From an uncultured Dorea sp. (GTDB taxonomy: Bacteria; Bacillota; Clostridia; Lachnospirales; Lachnospiraceae): a stretch of DNA of 50,050 nt. The notes below the pieces were generated by a model, which was given only the letters and a program-made list of their open reading frames with translations, made no database searches and was not told the DNA's origin. Position numbers and translations under genes: made by a program. Each line of letters starts with the position of its first letter. Position 1 is the stretch's first letter. The stretch is taken from assembly GCA_910588745.1 (NCBI GenBank), contig CAJURK010000021.1, positions 1 to 50,050 on the forward strand, read 5' to 3'. This document shows positions 31,679-40,773 of this stretch, piece after piece.

Positions 31679-33223
31679 GTGAGAGATATTGAGATGTCTC
31701 GGGTAAATGCGACAAGAGAGGAAATGCTTGAGACTGTAAAATCACCAACACTAACACATGAGCAGAAGCTGACGACGATGACAAATCTTGCGGATTCTTT
31801 GCTGGAGGTATTAGAACTTCCGGAGGGTTTGGACGAACTTTTGAATCAGCCGATTGACAAACAGTGTATCTGCGATCTGGCGGAGGGGCATGCGCCGCTG
31901 CGGCCCAGGTACATCATTCCGGATTACGGTAAATTTATGAGAGAGGGCAGTGAATTTCTTCAACTGGATCCTCCGAAGGACTTATACGAGGCGCTGAACG
32001 CGCTGCAGATCTTTTACAGGCATGTGCCAAGCGTTACGAATTTCCCGGTATATGTGGGAGCTTTGGACGAACTTTTAGAACCGTTTATTGACGATGTGGA
32101 CGAGGCGCAGGCGAAGAAGATGATCAAGCTGTTCCTGACCCAGATGGACCGGACCATTTTAGATTCTTTTTCCCATGCGAACGTGGGACCCGCTGCAACG
32201 AAGGCTGGAAGGATTATTTTAGAGGCGGAGGCGGAGTTAGAGCATGCGGTGCCGAATATCACGATGAAGTACGACGAGAATATTACGCCGGACGAGTTTG
32301 CAGTCTGCGGGATCAATGCGGCTCTGCATAGCGCGAAGCCAAGTTTTGCCAATCACGCAATGTTTAAGGGAGAACTGGGCGAGGACTATGTGATTGCAAG
32401 CTGCTATAACGGATTGAAGCTTGGGGGCGGTTCCTATACCTTAGTCCGCCTGATTCTGGGCAATATCGCCAAACGCGCGGAGGGGATCGAAGATTTTAAG
32501 AAGAATCAGCTTCCGTATGTCTGCAGGATTATGGCGGAATATATGGATGAGCGGATTCGATTTGAAGTAGAGGAAAGCGGGTTCTTTGAGAACAATTTCC
32601 TGGCAAAGGAAGGCTTTATTAAGAGAGACCGGTTTACAGCGATGTTTGGCATGGTGGGCTTGGCGGAGTGTGTGAATATCCTGATGGAGAAGGAAGGAAA
32701 GACAGGAAGATTCGGGCATGACAAAGAGGCGGATAAGCTGGGCGTGGAGATCATGGATCAGATCGATGCATTCAACAAAGAGCATGTGAATCCATATTGT
32801 GAAATTACCGGCGGGCATTTCCTGCTTCATGCGCAGGTTGGGATTGCTAGCGATTTGAACGTAAGCCCCGGAACCAGGATTCCGATCGGCGAGGAACCGG
32901 AGGAACTTCTTGAACATTTAAGGCACTGCAGTAATTTTCATAAATATTTTCCGTCAGGAACCGGGGATATTTTCCCGATTGATATGACGGTTCATAAGAA
33001 CCCGGAATTTGTTCTGGATATTATTAAGGGAGCTTTTAAAGAGAATCTCAGGTATCTGTCCTTCTATTCTTCCGACAGCGACGTGATTCGGATCACCGGT
33101 TATCTGGTAAAACGGTCGGAGATTGAGAAACTCGAACAGGGACGGAACGTGCTTCAGGATACGACCGCTCTTGGAATGGGAGCAAAGCACAACGGAAAGA
33201 TTCTGGAAAGGAAGATTCGGTAA
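31679..33223 (+). CDS. yjjI: Glycyl radical enzyme, YjjI family
   Basis: A 514-residue glycyl radical enzyme of the short YjjI type, close to the length of E. coli YjjI. The candidate catalytic thiyl residue is Cys242 in VIASCYNGLKLGGG. The radical-bearing residue is Gly474 in VIRITGYLVKR, 40 residues from the C-terminus. It is much shorter than pyruvate formate-lyase or diol dehydratases, and I know of no firmly established substrate for the family. I chose GTG 31679 because AAAGGAG precedes it; the longer frame runs into the upstream hairpin. The YjjW activase gene is 3 bases downstream. Both sit inside a nucleoside import and salvage cluster. Oxygen sensitivity implies anaerobic use. Confidence 0.9.
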   Translation: MRDIEMSRVNATREEMLETVKSPTLTHEQKLTTMTNLADSLLEVLELPEGLDELLNQPIDKQCICDLAEGHAPLRPRYIIPDYGKFMREGSEFLQLDPPKDLYEALNALQIFYRHVPSVTNFPVYVGALDELLEPFIDDVDEAQAKKMIKLFLTQMDRTILDSFSHANVGPAATKAGRIILEAEAELEHAVPNITMKYDENITPDEFAVCGINAALHSAKPSFANHAMFKGELGEDYVIASCYNGLKLGGGSYTLVRLILGNIAKRAEGIEDFKKNQLPYVCRIMAEYMDERIRFEVEESGFFENNFLAKEGFIKRDRFTAMFGMVGLAECVNILMEKEGKTGRFGHDKEADKLGVEIMDQIDAFNKEHVNPYCEITGGHFLLHAQVGIASDLNVSPGTRIPIGEEPEELLEHLRHCSNFHKYFPSGTGDIFPIDMTVHKNPEFVLDIIKGAFKENLRYLSFYSSDSDVIRITGYLVKRSEIEKLEQGRNVLQDTTALGMGAKHNGKILERKIR

Positions 33224-33226
33224 GCG

Positions 33227-34066
33227 ATGCGTGTACCGGTAAATAAAATCATACCATTTAGTTCGGTAGACGGGCCGGGTAACCGGACGGCGGTATTCCT
33301 GCAGGGCTGTAATTTTGACTGCAGGTACTGCCATAATCCGGAAACCAGGAATCTGTGTACCGGCTGTATGGAATGTGTGGAGAAATGTCCGGCGAAGGCA
33401 TTAGAAAGCAGAGACGGCCGGGTAGTATTTGACCCGGCGGCCTGCGTGGGCTGCGATACCTGCATCCGTACCTGTAGATTCGGGTGCAGCCCAAGAATCC
33501 GCCATATGACGCCGGAAGAAGTGATGGCGGAGATTAGAAAGCAGGTTCCGTTTATCCGCGGGATTACGGTGTCCGGCGGAGAGTGTACCTTATACCCGGA
33601 ATTTCTCACAGAGCTATTTGAACTGTGCAGGAAAGAAAGGCTGGGAAGGCTGATCGACAGCAACGGCGCTTTGGATTTTGCAAAACATCCGAAGCTGCTT
33701 GACGCGGCGGACGGAGTCATGCTGGATGTGAAGGCATGGGATGAGGAAGAACACCGGAAGGTGACGGGAGTATCCGGGGAAATTGTAAAGAAGAATGCCA
33801 GAGAGCTGGCGGCGGCAGGGAAACTCTATGAGGTGCGGACCGTGGTGGCGCCGGGGTTATTTGACTATGAGCAGACAGTCAGGGAGACAGCCAGGCTGCT
33901 AAAGCCATATCTGGCTTGCGGAGGTATCCGGTATAAATTAATCCGGTACCGGCAGATTGGTGTAAGAGAACAATATGCAATCTATCAAAACCCTACGGAC
34001 GACGTGATGGAGAAGCTCGCTGATATTGTGCGGGAAGAAGGGCTTATTGATGTGATTGTGATTTAA
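33227..34066 (+). CDS. yjjW: Glycyl radical enzyme activase, YjjW family (radical SAM)
   Basis: A 279-residue activase that uses S-adenosylmethionine to place the glycyl radical on YjjI. The radical SAM cluster ligands are Cys28, Cys32 and Cys35 in CNFDCRYC. A two-cluster ferredoxin insert follows with Cys44/47/50/54 and Cys73/76/79/83. GITVSGGECTLYPEFL is the conserved SAM-binding GGE region. The downstream barrel is complete. It starts 3 bases after yjjI. The pairing of enzyme and activase is the standard arrangement for this enzyme class. Confidence 0.92.
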   Translation: MRVPVNKIIPFSSVDGPGNRTAVFLQGCNFDCRYCHNPETRNLCTGCMECVEKCPAKALESRDGRVVFDPAACVGCDTCIRTCRFGCSPRIRHMTPEEVMAEIRKQVPFIRGITVSGGECTLYPEFLTELFELCRKERLGRLIDSNGALDFAKHPKLLDAADGVMLDVKAWDEEEHRKVTGVSGEIVKKNARELAAAGKLYEVRTVVAPGLFDYEQTVRETARLLKPYLACGGIRYKLIRYRQIGVREQYAIYQNPTDDVMEKLADIVREEGLIDVIVI

Positions 34067-34111
34067 TATAGAGGGAGCAACGCGGATTTTGCTTAAGGAG
34101 GAGGAACAAAA

Positions 34112-35656
34112 GTGGACAAGGCAAGCAACATGAATAAGGATCATGTGGTTCTCCAGATGAAGGATATCGTTAAGAAATTCGGTGATTTTACTGCAAATGA
34201 CCATATTAATTTAACGGTTCACAGAGGAGAGGTACATGCAATCCTTGGAGAAAACGGTGCGGGAAAGAGTACGCTTATGAACGTATTGTACGGGATGTAC
34301 CCCCCCACGTCGGGTACGATTTTCTATGATGGCAGCGAGGTAAAGATTGACGGCCCTCAGAAAGCTATTGACTTAGGAATCGGAATGGTTCATCAGCATT
34401 TTATGCTGATTCCGCCCTTTACCGTTACGGAGAATATTGTACTGGGTATGGAGCCGGGCAACGGCGTTGCGGTGGATATTAAGTCGGCCAGGGAGAAGAT
34501 TAAACAGCTTTCCGAGCAGTATAACCTGATGGTCGATCCGGACGCAAAGGTGGAAGATATTTCCGTAGGCATGCAGCAGAGAGTGGAAATCTTAAAGGTG
34601 CTTTACAGAGGTGCGAATCTATTGATTCTGGACGAACCTACGGCGTCTCTGACACCGCAGGAGATTAACGAGCTGATTGATATTATCCACAATCTGACGG
34701 CGGACGGGAAATCGGTGATTATTATTACCCATAAGTTAAAAGAGATCAAAGCCTCTGCGGATCACTGTACGATCATCCGCTCCGGAAAGTACATTGATAC
34801 GGTAGACGTGAAGGAGTGCAGCGAAAATGATCTGGCCGCTATGATGGTAGGCCGGGACGTAGCGTTTACAGTGGATAAAAAAGAGATGACGCCGGGCGAG
34901 GTGGTCCTGGAAGTGAAAGACTTAAGAGCAAAGGATTACCGAGGCGTGGAGATTTTGAACGGGCTGAATCTGAATGTGCGGCAGGGTGAGATTGTCGGAC
35001 TTGCCGGCGTAGACGGCAACGGACAGACCGAGCTGGTAGAAATTCTGACGGGGCTGCGTAAAGGCGAGTCGGGGCAGGTGCTGATGAAAGGAACCGATTT
35101 GTTTAATAAGACTCCGAGAGAGACGTTTGACCATGGGATTACCAGTATCCCTGAGGATAGGCAGAAGCACGGCCTGGTACTTGACTTTACGGTAGCGGAG
35201 AATCTGATTTTACAGAATTTCGGAGAGAAACGATTTTCAAAGAAGGGGATTTTGAAGAAAGACGCGATACAGCAGTTTGCATCAGAGATGATTGAGAAGT
35301 TTGATATCCGTCCTTCCGGCTGTGAGAATCGTCATGCGGGCCAGCTCTCGGGCGGCAACCAGCAGAAGGTAATCATCGCAAGAGAGGTGACCAATGATTC
35401 GGAACTTCTGATTGCGGTCAATCCTACCCGCGGCTTAGACGTAGGGGCCATTGAATTTGTGCATAAATATCTGGTAGAGCAGAGAAATAAAAACAGAGCG
35501 GTACTTTTGGTTTCCTTTGAACTGGATGAGATCATGGATCTGTCCGACCGGATTGAAGTTATTTTTGACGGGAAGATCGTGGGAAGCGTGGCCGGAGCCG
35601 ATGCGGATGAGAAGGAACTTGGATTCATGATGGCAGGAGGTACGAAGGATGAATAA
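34112..35656 (+). CDS. Nucleoside ABC importer, ATP-binding protein with two ATPase domains
   Basis: A 514-residue fused double ATPase of the sugar/nucleoside (NupO, YufO-like) type. The N-terminal domain has GENGAGKST and signature ISVGMQQRVEI, then LLILDEPTASLTP. The C-terminal domain has a degenerate Walker A (GVDGNGQTE) with intact LSGGNQQKV and NPTRGLDVG, the usual asymmetry of this subfamily. The GTG start at 34112 follows AAGGAGGAGG. It overlaps the first permease gene by 8 bases. With the BMP lipoprotein and two permeases it forms a nucleoside importer. Confidence 0.93.
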   Translation: MDKASNMNKDHVVLQMKDIVKKFGDFTANDHINLTVHRGEVHAILGENGAGKSTLMNVLYGMYPPTSGTIFYDGSEVKIDGPQKAIDLGIGMVHQHFMLIPPFTVTENIVLGMEPGNGVAVDIKSAREKIKQLSEQYNLMVDPDAKVEDISVGMQQRVEILKVLYRGANLLILDEPTASLTPQEINELIDIIHNLTADGKSVIIITHKLKEIKASADHCTIIRSGKYIDTVDVKECSENDLAAMMVGRDVAFTVDKKEMTPGEVVLEVKDLRAKDYRGVEILNGLNLNVRQGEIVGLAGVDGNGQTELVEILTGLRKGESGQVLMKGTDLFNKTPRETFDHGITSIPEDRQKHGLVLDFTVAENLILQNFGEKRFSKKGILKKDAIQQFASEMIEKFDIRPSGCENRHAGQLSGGNQQKVIIAREVTNDSELLIAVNPTRGLDVGAIEFVHKYLVEQRNKNRAVLLVSFELDEIMDLSDRIEVIFDGKIVGSVAGADADEKELGFMMAGGTKDE

Positions 35657-36722
35657 GAAAAACAGCATTTTAAAAGGGAATGCGGTGTATGTATTCCTTT
35701 CCATCATTATAGGTTTTGCCGTGGGCGCGGTACTGCTTCTTGCAGCCGGCATCAGCCCGGGCGAGGCTTATGGAAAGCTTGCGGACGGTGTGTTTGGACA
35801 GACCAAGTATATTGTGTGGAGCATTGTCTATGCAAGTCCTCTGATTTTCACGGGCTTGAGCGTTGCCTTTTCATTTAAGACCGGAGTGTTCAATATTGGA
35901 GCGGAGGGACAGTTTGTCGTGGGTTCTTTGGCGGCCTGCGCGGTAGGGATTCTGGTAAAGGCGCCGGGGCCTGTTCATGTGCTTTTATGTATTCTGGCGG
36001 CGATCCTTACCGGAGGTCTGTGGGGCGCGATCGTAGGAGTGCTGAAGGTGAAAAAAGGAGTGCATGAAGTCCTCTCTTACATTATGTTCAACTGGATTGC
36101 ATTCTATCTGTCTAACTATGTGGTGAATCTTAAGTCAATTCACCGCAGCGGAGGCGGAGAGGCTACCAAGGATATCGCGGATACGGCGAGAATGAAGCTT
36201 CCCGATGCAGTTGTGGCGGCGACGCGCTGTACCGCGGCGAACTGGGGGATATTTTTGGCAATTGGGGCGGCTGTCCTTATTTGGTTCATTATGAATAAGA
36301 CGACTTTGGGCTATCAGCTCCGTGCGGTCGGTTTCAGCAAGAGCGCGGCAGAGTACGGCGGAATCAACACCAGCAGGAATTTCCTGACGGCAATGTCCAT
36401 ATCAGGCGCTTTGGCGGGGCTTGGGGGAGCGGTGCAGGTGCTTGGCATGTCCGGGCGTATCAGTCAGTTCGCGAGCCAGGAGCAGTTTGGATTCCAGGGA
36501 ATTACCGTGGCGCTGATTGCCTCATCAAACCCAATCGGCTGTATTTTTGCAGGATTATTCTATGGAGCAATGAAATATGGCGGAACAAAACTCAGTCTTG
36601 TAAATGCGCCTTCCGAAGTTGTGGATATCATTATGGGAACAATTATTCTCTTTATTGCAATTTCGCATATCTTTAAGATGATTGTGTCAAAGAGGCTTCA
36701 TAAGAAAGAGGGAGGTAAATAG
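35649..36722 (+). CDS. Nucleoside ABC importer permease 1 (YufP-like)
   Basis: A 357-residue membrane protein of the branched-chain-type permease superfamily with about nine to ten hydrophobic segments. Typical motifs are FKTGVFNIGAEGQFVVGSLAA near the start, VKKGVHEVLSYIMFNWIAFYL, and the coupling loop GYQLRAVGFSKSAAEYGGINT. The ATG overlaps the end of the ATPase gene. It pairs with the next gene product as a heterodimeric channel. Confidence 0.92.
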   Translation: MNKKNSILKGNAVYVFLSIIIGFAVGAVLLLAAGISPGEAYGKLADGVFGQTKYIVWSIVYASPLIFTGLSVAFSFKTGVFNIGAEGQFVVGSLAACAVGILVKAPGPVHVLLCILAAILTGGLWGAIVGVLKVKKGVHEVLSYIMFNWIAFYLSNYVVNLKSIHRSGGGEATKDIADTARMKLPDAVVAATRCTAANWGIFLAIGAAVLIWFIMNKTTLGYQLRAVGFSKSAAEYGGINTSRNFLTAMSISGALAGLGGAVQVLGMSGRISQFASQEQFGFQGITVALIASSNPIGCIFAGLFYGAMKYGGTKLSLVNAPSEVVDIIMGTIILFIAISHIFKMIVSKRLHKKEGGK

Positions 36723-36723
36723 A

Positions 36724-37659
36724 ATGGATGTATTGATTAAAGATTTAGGGCTGCTAATTAATGCAATGCTGGTTGCGACGCCTCCGCTTATGTTTGCGGC
36801 GCTGGGTTCCTGTTTTTCAGAGAGAAGCGGCGTTATCAATATTGGAATTGAGGGAATGATGACGATAGGAGCGTTTACCGGAGCCGTTGTAGCTTATTTT
36901 ACCGGGAACGGCTGGGTAGGGTTCTTGTGCGGCGGACTTGCGGGCGCCGCATTTGGGGTGATTCATGCGATTGCCTGCGTTAGTTTCGGCGCGGATCAGA
37001 CGATTGCGGGAACTGCCATTAACTTCCTGGCGCCGGGACTGGCAGTGTTTCTTTGTAAGGCGTTATTTGAGAATTCTTCAGATTCTCCGGCGTTAGATAC
37101 GGCGGCGAAGCTTCCGAAGATGTTTGACGGAGTATTTAAATCCGGTTCATTCTTATATAATGTACTGTGTACCTATTCCGTTGCATATCTTTGTTTTGTA
37201 TTGGCAATACTGATTTGGTTCGTATTTTATAAAACCAAATTTGGTATGAGGCTGAGAGCGGTTGGCGAGCATCCGCAGGCCTGCGAGACTTTGGGCATCA
37301 ACGTGTTCCGCACCCGTTATATCTGTGTAATCCTGTCCGGATTTCTGGCAGGTCTCGGCGGAGCCTTTGTAACGCTGGCAACGGTGAGCCAGTTTAGACC
37401 CAGCGTAATTGTGGGGCAGGGTTTTATTGCTATCGCGGCAGTGATTTTTGGAAAATTCGATCCGGTGGGTTCCATGAAGGCGTGTCTGCTGTTCGGTTTC
37501 TGTAACGGAGTGAAGGCGCTTCTTGGAGGAAGCAACGTAGTATCGCCGAATTTGATTTCCATGATTCCGTATATAGTTACAATTCTTGCTCTGGTGCTGT
37601 TTGTGGGGCAGTCCAGGGTTCCGGCGGCTAATGGTAAGCCATATATGAAATCAAAATAA
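36724..37659 (+). CDS. Nucleoside ABC importer permease 2 (YufQ-like)
   Basis: A 311-residue membrane protein, the second channel subunit. It has SERSGVINIGIEGMMTIGAFTGA near residue 33, GADQTIAGTAINFLAPGL, and the coupling loop GMRLRAVGEHPQACETLGINV. I chose ATG 36724, one base after the stop of permease 1, with GGGAGG upstream. A longer frame starting inside permease 1 is not plausible. Cytidine deaminase follows within 16 bases. Confidence 0.92.
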   Translation: MDVLIKDLGLLINAMLVATPPLMFAALGSCFSERSGVINIGIEGMMTIGAFTGAVVAYFTGNGWVGFLCGGLAGAAFGVIHAIACVSFGADQTIAGTAINFLAPGLAVFLCKALFENSSDSPALDTAAKLPKMFDGVFKSGSFLYNVLCTYSVAYLCFVLAILIWFVFYKTKFGMRLRAVGEHPQACETLGINVFRTRYICVILSGFLAGLGGAFVTLATVSQFRPSVIVGQGFIAIAAVIFGKFDPVGSMKACLLFGFCNGVKALLGGSNVVSPNLISMIPYIVTILALVLFVGQSRVPAANGKPYMKSK

Positions 37660-37674
37660 AAGTAGGTGAAAAGA

Positions 37675-38121
37675 ATGATAGATAGAGAATGCTTATGTGA
37701 GAAGGCGCTTGAGATGCGGGCGCGCGCTTACACGCCATATTCACACTTTCAGGTAGGAGCGGCGCTGCTTTGTAAGGATGGAAGTGTTTATACCGGCTGC
37801 AATATTGAAAATGCAGCCTATACTCCCTCGAATTGCGCGGAGAGAACGGCGTTTTTCAAAGCGGTTAGCGACGGGAAACGAGAATTTGCGGCAATTGCAA
37901 TAGCCGGAGGAGCTGAAACGGCAAAAGACTTAGACTACTGCGTACCCTGCGGGGTGTGCCGGCAGGTTATGAGGGAGTTCTGCGATGGTTCTTTTGAGGT
38001 TATTCTGGCGAAAACCCCGAAGGATTACCGGGTATTTACGCTGGAAGAATTGCTTCCGATGGGATTTGGCCCGGAGAATCTGGATAAGAAAATGGTGTAT
38101 ATGGCAGATGAAAAGCTATGA
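37675..38121 (+). CDS. cdd: Cytidine deaminase
   Basis: A 148-residue tetrameric-type zinc deaminase converting cytidine and deoxycytidine to the uridine forms. The zinc ligands are Cys54 in NCAERTAF (Glu56 is the proton shuttle) and Cys92/Cys95 in PCGVCRQ. YTPYSHFQVGAALL and GCNIENAAY form the substrate pocket. ATG 37675 is the likely start, with AGTAGGTG upstream; a GTG at 37666 overlaps that site. The stop overlaps the add start as ATGA. Confidence 0.96.
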   Translation: MIDRECLCEKALEMRARAYTPYSHFQVGAALLCKDGSVYTGCNIENAAYTPSNCAERTAFFKAVSDGKREFAAIAIAGGAETAKDLDYCVPCGVCRQVMREFCDGSFEVILAKTPKDYRVFTLEELLPMGFGPENLDKKMVYMADEKL

Positions 38122-39095
38122 AATTAGAAGAATTGATGAACTTGCCTAAGATTGAGCAGCATTGTCATTTGGACGGCTCTCTTTCTAAGGCATTTGCAGA
38201 AGAGAGATTAGGCCGAAGAGTATTGGATTCAGAGCTTCAGGTATCAGAGGGGTGCGCCAGTCTGAACGAATATCTGGACAAATTTGTCCTGCCCTGCGGC
38301 CTCATCGAAGATTTGACAGGATTAAGAGAAGCAGGATATGATTTTATCCGTCAGATGAAGCAGGAAAACGTTGTATATACGGAGGTGCGTTTTGCACCGC
38401 TGAACCCGGCCCGCGAATCCATAAGACTGGACCGGGTTCTTGAATCTCTTCTCATGGGGCTTGACAAAGGAAAGCAGGAATTTGGCGTAGAGTATAATGT
38501 GATTGTCTGCGCCATGAGGCATCACAGTGAGGAAACGAATCTGGGGATGTTCCGGGCGGCAAGAGAGTTCCTTGGGGCGGGCGTGTGCGCGGGCGATCTG
38601 GCAGGAGCGGAGGCGCTTTTTCCAATGTGTAGATTTGAAAGCCTCTTCCGTGAAGTGAAAAAGCTTGGGATGCCTTTTACTATCCATGCGGGCGAGTGCG
38701 GAAATGTGCAGAATATTGTTGACGCCGTACAGGCCGGAGCCGGCAGAATTGGCCATGGCATTGCTATGCGCGGAAACCGCAGGGTACAGGAACTCTGTCG
38801 GGAGAAGAAGATCGGGATTGAGATGTGTCCTGTCAGCAATCTGCAGACAAAGGCGGTAGACAGTCCGCTGGAATATCCTTTGCGGGAGTTTTTGGACGCG
38901 GGACTGGCGGTAACGGTCAACACGGATAACCGCACCGTCAGCAATACTACGCTGTCCGGGGAGCTGGAATTTGTTCAGAAAACATACGGGATAACAGACG
39001 GAGAGATCCTGCAGATGATGAGAAATGCGGTAGACACACTCTTTGCGGAGGACGACGTAAAAAACCGGCTGCTCCGTCTATACGACGCTTTTTGA
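38118..39095 (+). CDS. add: Adenosine deaminase
   Basis: A 325-residue amidohydrolase converting adenosine and deoxyadenosine to the inosine forms. Zinc ligands are His15 and His17 in EQHCHLDGS, His190 in IHAGE (Glu193 is the proton donor) and Asp270 in NTDNRTVSN. His213 in GHGIAMRG is the catalytic His. The CPVSN motif is present. It is translationally coupled to cdd by the ATGA overlap. The true target might include related 6-aminopurines, but all adenosine deaminase motifs are kept. Confidence 0.93.
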   Translation: MKLEELMNLPKIEQHCHLDGSLSKAFAEERLGRRVLDSELQVSEGCASLNEYLDKFVLPCGLIEDLTGLREAGYDFIRQMKQENVVYTEVRFAPLNPARESIRLDRVLESLLMGLDKGKQEFGVEYNVIVCAMRHHSEETNLGMFRAAREFLGAGVCAGDLAGAEALFPMCRFESLFREVKKLGMPFTIHAGECGNVQNIVDAVQAGAGRIGHGIAMRGNRRVQELCREKKIGIEMCPVSNLQTKAVDSPLEYPLREFLDAGLAVTVNTDNRTVSNTTLSGELEFVQKTYGITDGEILQMMRNAVDTLFAEDDVKNRLLRLYDAF

Positions 39096-39190
39096 AGGTT
39101 TTGCGGCAGAACCGTAAGTAACGCACGGCTCGATGAAGCAAGACTTCATATGTAAAATTAGAAATGTAAGAAAGAAGAGGAAGAACCAAC

Positions 39191-40381
39191 ATGAAGAAAT
39201 ATAACAGAGTGTTTGTTGTGGTGCTGGATTCTCTTGGAATCGGGCATTTGCCGGATGCGGAGAAATTTGGGGACGTAGGGGCGGACACATTCGGCAATAT
39301 TTTAAAGACCATGGGAAAGCTTGATATTCCAAACCTGCAGAAGCTTGGAATGGTAAATCTGCATCCTGCGGGGGATATGCGGCCGGCAGAGCGGCCAATG
39401 GCCCGGTATACGGCTCTGGGAGAAACCAGCAACGGCAAAGATACTATGACCGGACATTGGGAAATGATGGGAATCTATACGGCAAAGCCGTTCATTACAT
39501 TTACGGAAACAGGTTTTCCTAAAGAACTAGTTGAAGAACTGGAGAAGCGCTGCGGCAAGCGGGTAATCGGCAATAAAAGCGCCAGCGGAACCGAGATTAT
39601 TGAGGAATTAGGGGAAGAGGAGATTCAGACCGGCGCGATGATCGTCTATACCTCGGCAGACTCTGTTTTACAAATCTGCGGAAATGAAGAGACTTTTGAT
39701 CTGGCTAATCTGTACCGCTGCTGCGAGATTGCAAGGGAGCTGACAATGAAAGACGAGTGGCGCGTGGGAAGAATCATTGCCAGGCCTTACGTGGGCAAGA
39801 AAAAAGGCGAGTTCAAGCGTACCAGCAACCGCCATGATTACGCGTTAAAGCCTACGGGCAGAACGGTTCTGAACGCAATGAAAGACGCGGGGCTGGATGT
39901 AATCGGCGTAGGGAAAATCAATGATATTTTCTGCGGAGAAGGAATTACGGAGACAAACCGTTCTGACAGTTCCGTACATGGCATGGAGCAGACCATTGAT
40001 ATCTGCAGGAAGGATTTCCATGGTTTATGCTTTACAAACTTAGTGGATTTTGACGCTTTGTGGGGACACAGGAGGAATCCGAAAGGGTATGGGGAAGAGA
40101 TAGAGAAGTTTGATAAGAACCTGGGTATACTCTTAGAAGAGCTGAGAGAGGACGATTTATTGATCCTGACGGCAGACCATGGCAACGACCCTACCTATAC
40201 CGGGACCGACCATACCAGAGAGTACGTGCCGTTCCTGGCTTATTCTAAGGCCATGAAGGAGGGCGGCAAAATACCGGAGCAAGATACCTTTGCAGTAATT
40301 GGCGCGACGATTGCGGAGAATTTTGGAATCGATATGCCTGAAAATGCCATTGGACATTCCATTCTGGAGGAGTTGTCGTAG
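39191..40381 (+). CDS. deoB: Phosphopentomutase
   Basis: A 396-residue alkaline-phosphatase-like mutase converting (deoxy)ribose-1-phosphate to the 5-phosphate. The N-terminus has VVVLDSLGIGHLPDA with the first metal Asp. KDTMTGHWEMMG contains the phospho-accepting Thr. The C-terminal LILTADHGNDPTYTGTDHTRE supplies further metal ligands. GAGGAAGAA precedes the ATG. It takes the sugar phosphate from uridine phosphorylase to the pentose-phosphate pool or to deoxyribose-phosphate aldolase. deoC is not in this window. Confidence 0.97.
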   Translation: MKKYNRVFVVVLDSLGIGHLPDAEKFGDVGADTFGNILKTMGKLDIPNLQKLGMVNLHPAGDMRPAERPMARYTALGETSNGKDTMTGHWEMMGIYTAKPFITFTETGFPKELVEELEKRCGKRVIGNKSASGTEIIEELGEEEIQTGAMIVYTSADSVLQICGNEETFDLANLYRCCEIARELTMKDEWRVGRIIARPYVGKKKGEFKRTSNRHDYALKPTGRTVLNAMKDAGLDVIGVGKINDIFCGEGITETNRSDSSVHGMEQTIDICRKDFHGLCFTNLVDFDALWGHRRNPKGYGEEIEKFDKNLGILLEELREDDLLILTADHGNDPTYTGTDHTREYVPFLAYSKAMKEGGKIPEQDTFAVIGATIAENFGIDMPENAIGHSILEELS

Positions 40382-40421
40382 GGCTGTCCTAAATATCAAG
40401 AGAAAAGGGAGGAGAGAAGCC

Positions 40422-40769
40422 ATGTTATTTGTAAATTATCCCAAATGTACGACTTGTAAAAAGGCGGAAAAGTGGCTGAAAGAGCATGGACTGGAGTATA
40501 AAGCCAGGAATATCAAAGAGGAGAATCCCACGGAGGAAGAGCTGACAGAATGGGTGAAACGCAGCGGGCTTTTGGTGAAACGGTTTTTTAATACCAGCGG
40601 AATGCTTTACCGGGAAATGGGGTTAAAAGATAAATTGGCCGATATGACGGAGCAAGAACAGATTGCCCTGTTGGCCACGGACGGCATGCTGGTGAAGAGG
40701 CCGCTCTTAGTGACAGAATCGGATGTGAAAGTTGGATTTAAAGAAGCAGAATGGAGTAAGCTGCTGTAA
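40422..40769 (+). CDS. ArsC/Spx-family thioredoxin-like protein
   Basis: A 115-residue protein of the arsenate reductase superfamily. The N-terminus carries CxxC in YPKCTTCKKAEKWL (Cys8/Cys11), then RNIKEENPTEEEL and a C-terminal KRPLLV segment, where Arg-like contacts to the oxyanion occur in ArsC. The CxxC and sequence are closer to YffB/Spx-like uncharacterised members than to dedicated arsenate reductases, and no ars genes are nearby. GGGAGGAG precedes the ATG at 40422. It may be a thiol oxidoreductase; the substrate is unknown. Confidence 0.85.
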   Translation: MLFVNYPKCTTCKKAEKWLKEHGLEYKARNIKEENPTEEELTEWVKRSGLLVKRFFNTSGMLYREMGLKDKLADMTEQEQIALLATDGMLVKRPLLVTESDVKVGFKEAEWSKLL

Positions 40770-40773
40770 GGAT

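Noticed and set aside
31679..33223. Pyruvate formate-lyase or choline/diol dehydratase-type glycyl radical enzyme
   Set aside because: Far too short, with only one Cys at the active-site motif rather than the Cys-Cys pair of pyruvate formate-lyase; the motifs fit YjjI instead.
40422..40769. Arsenic resistance gene arsC
   Set aside because: No arsR, arsB or acr3 neighbours; the CxxC form and context fit the uncharacterised ArsC/Spx-like group.
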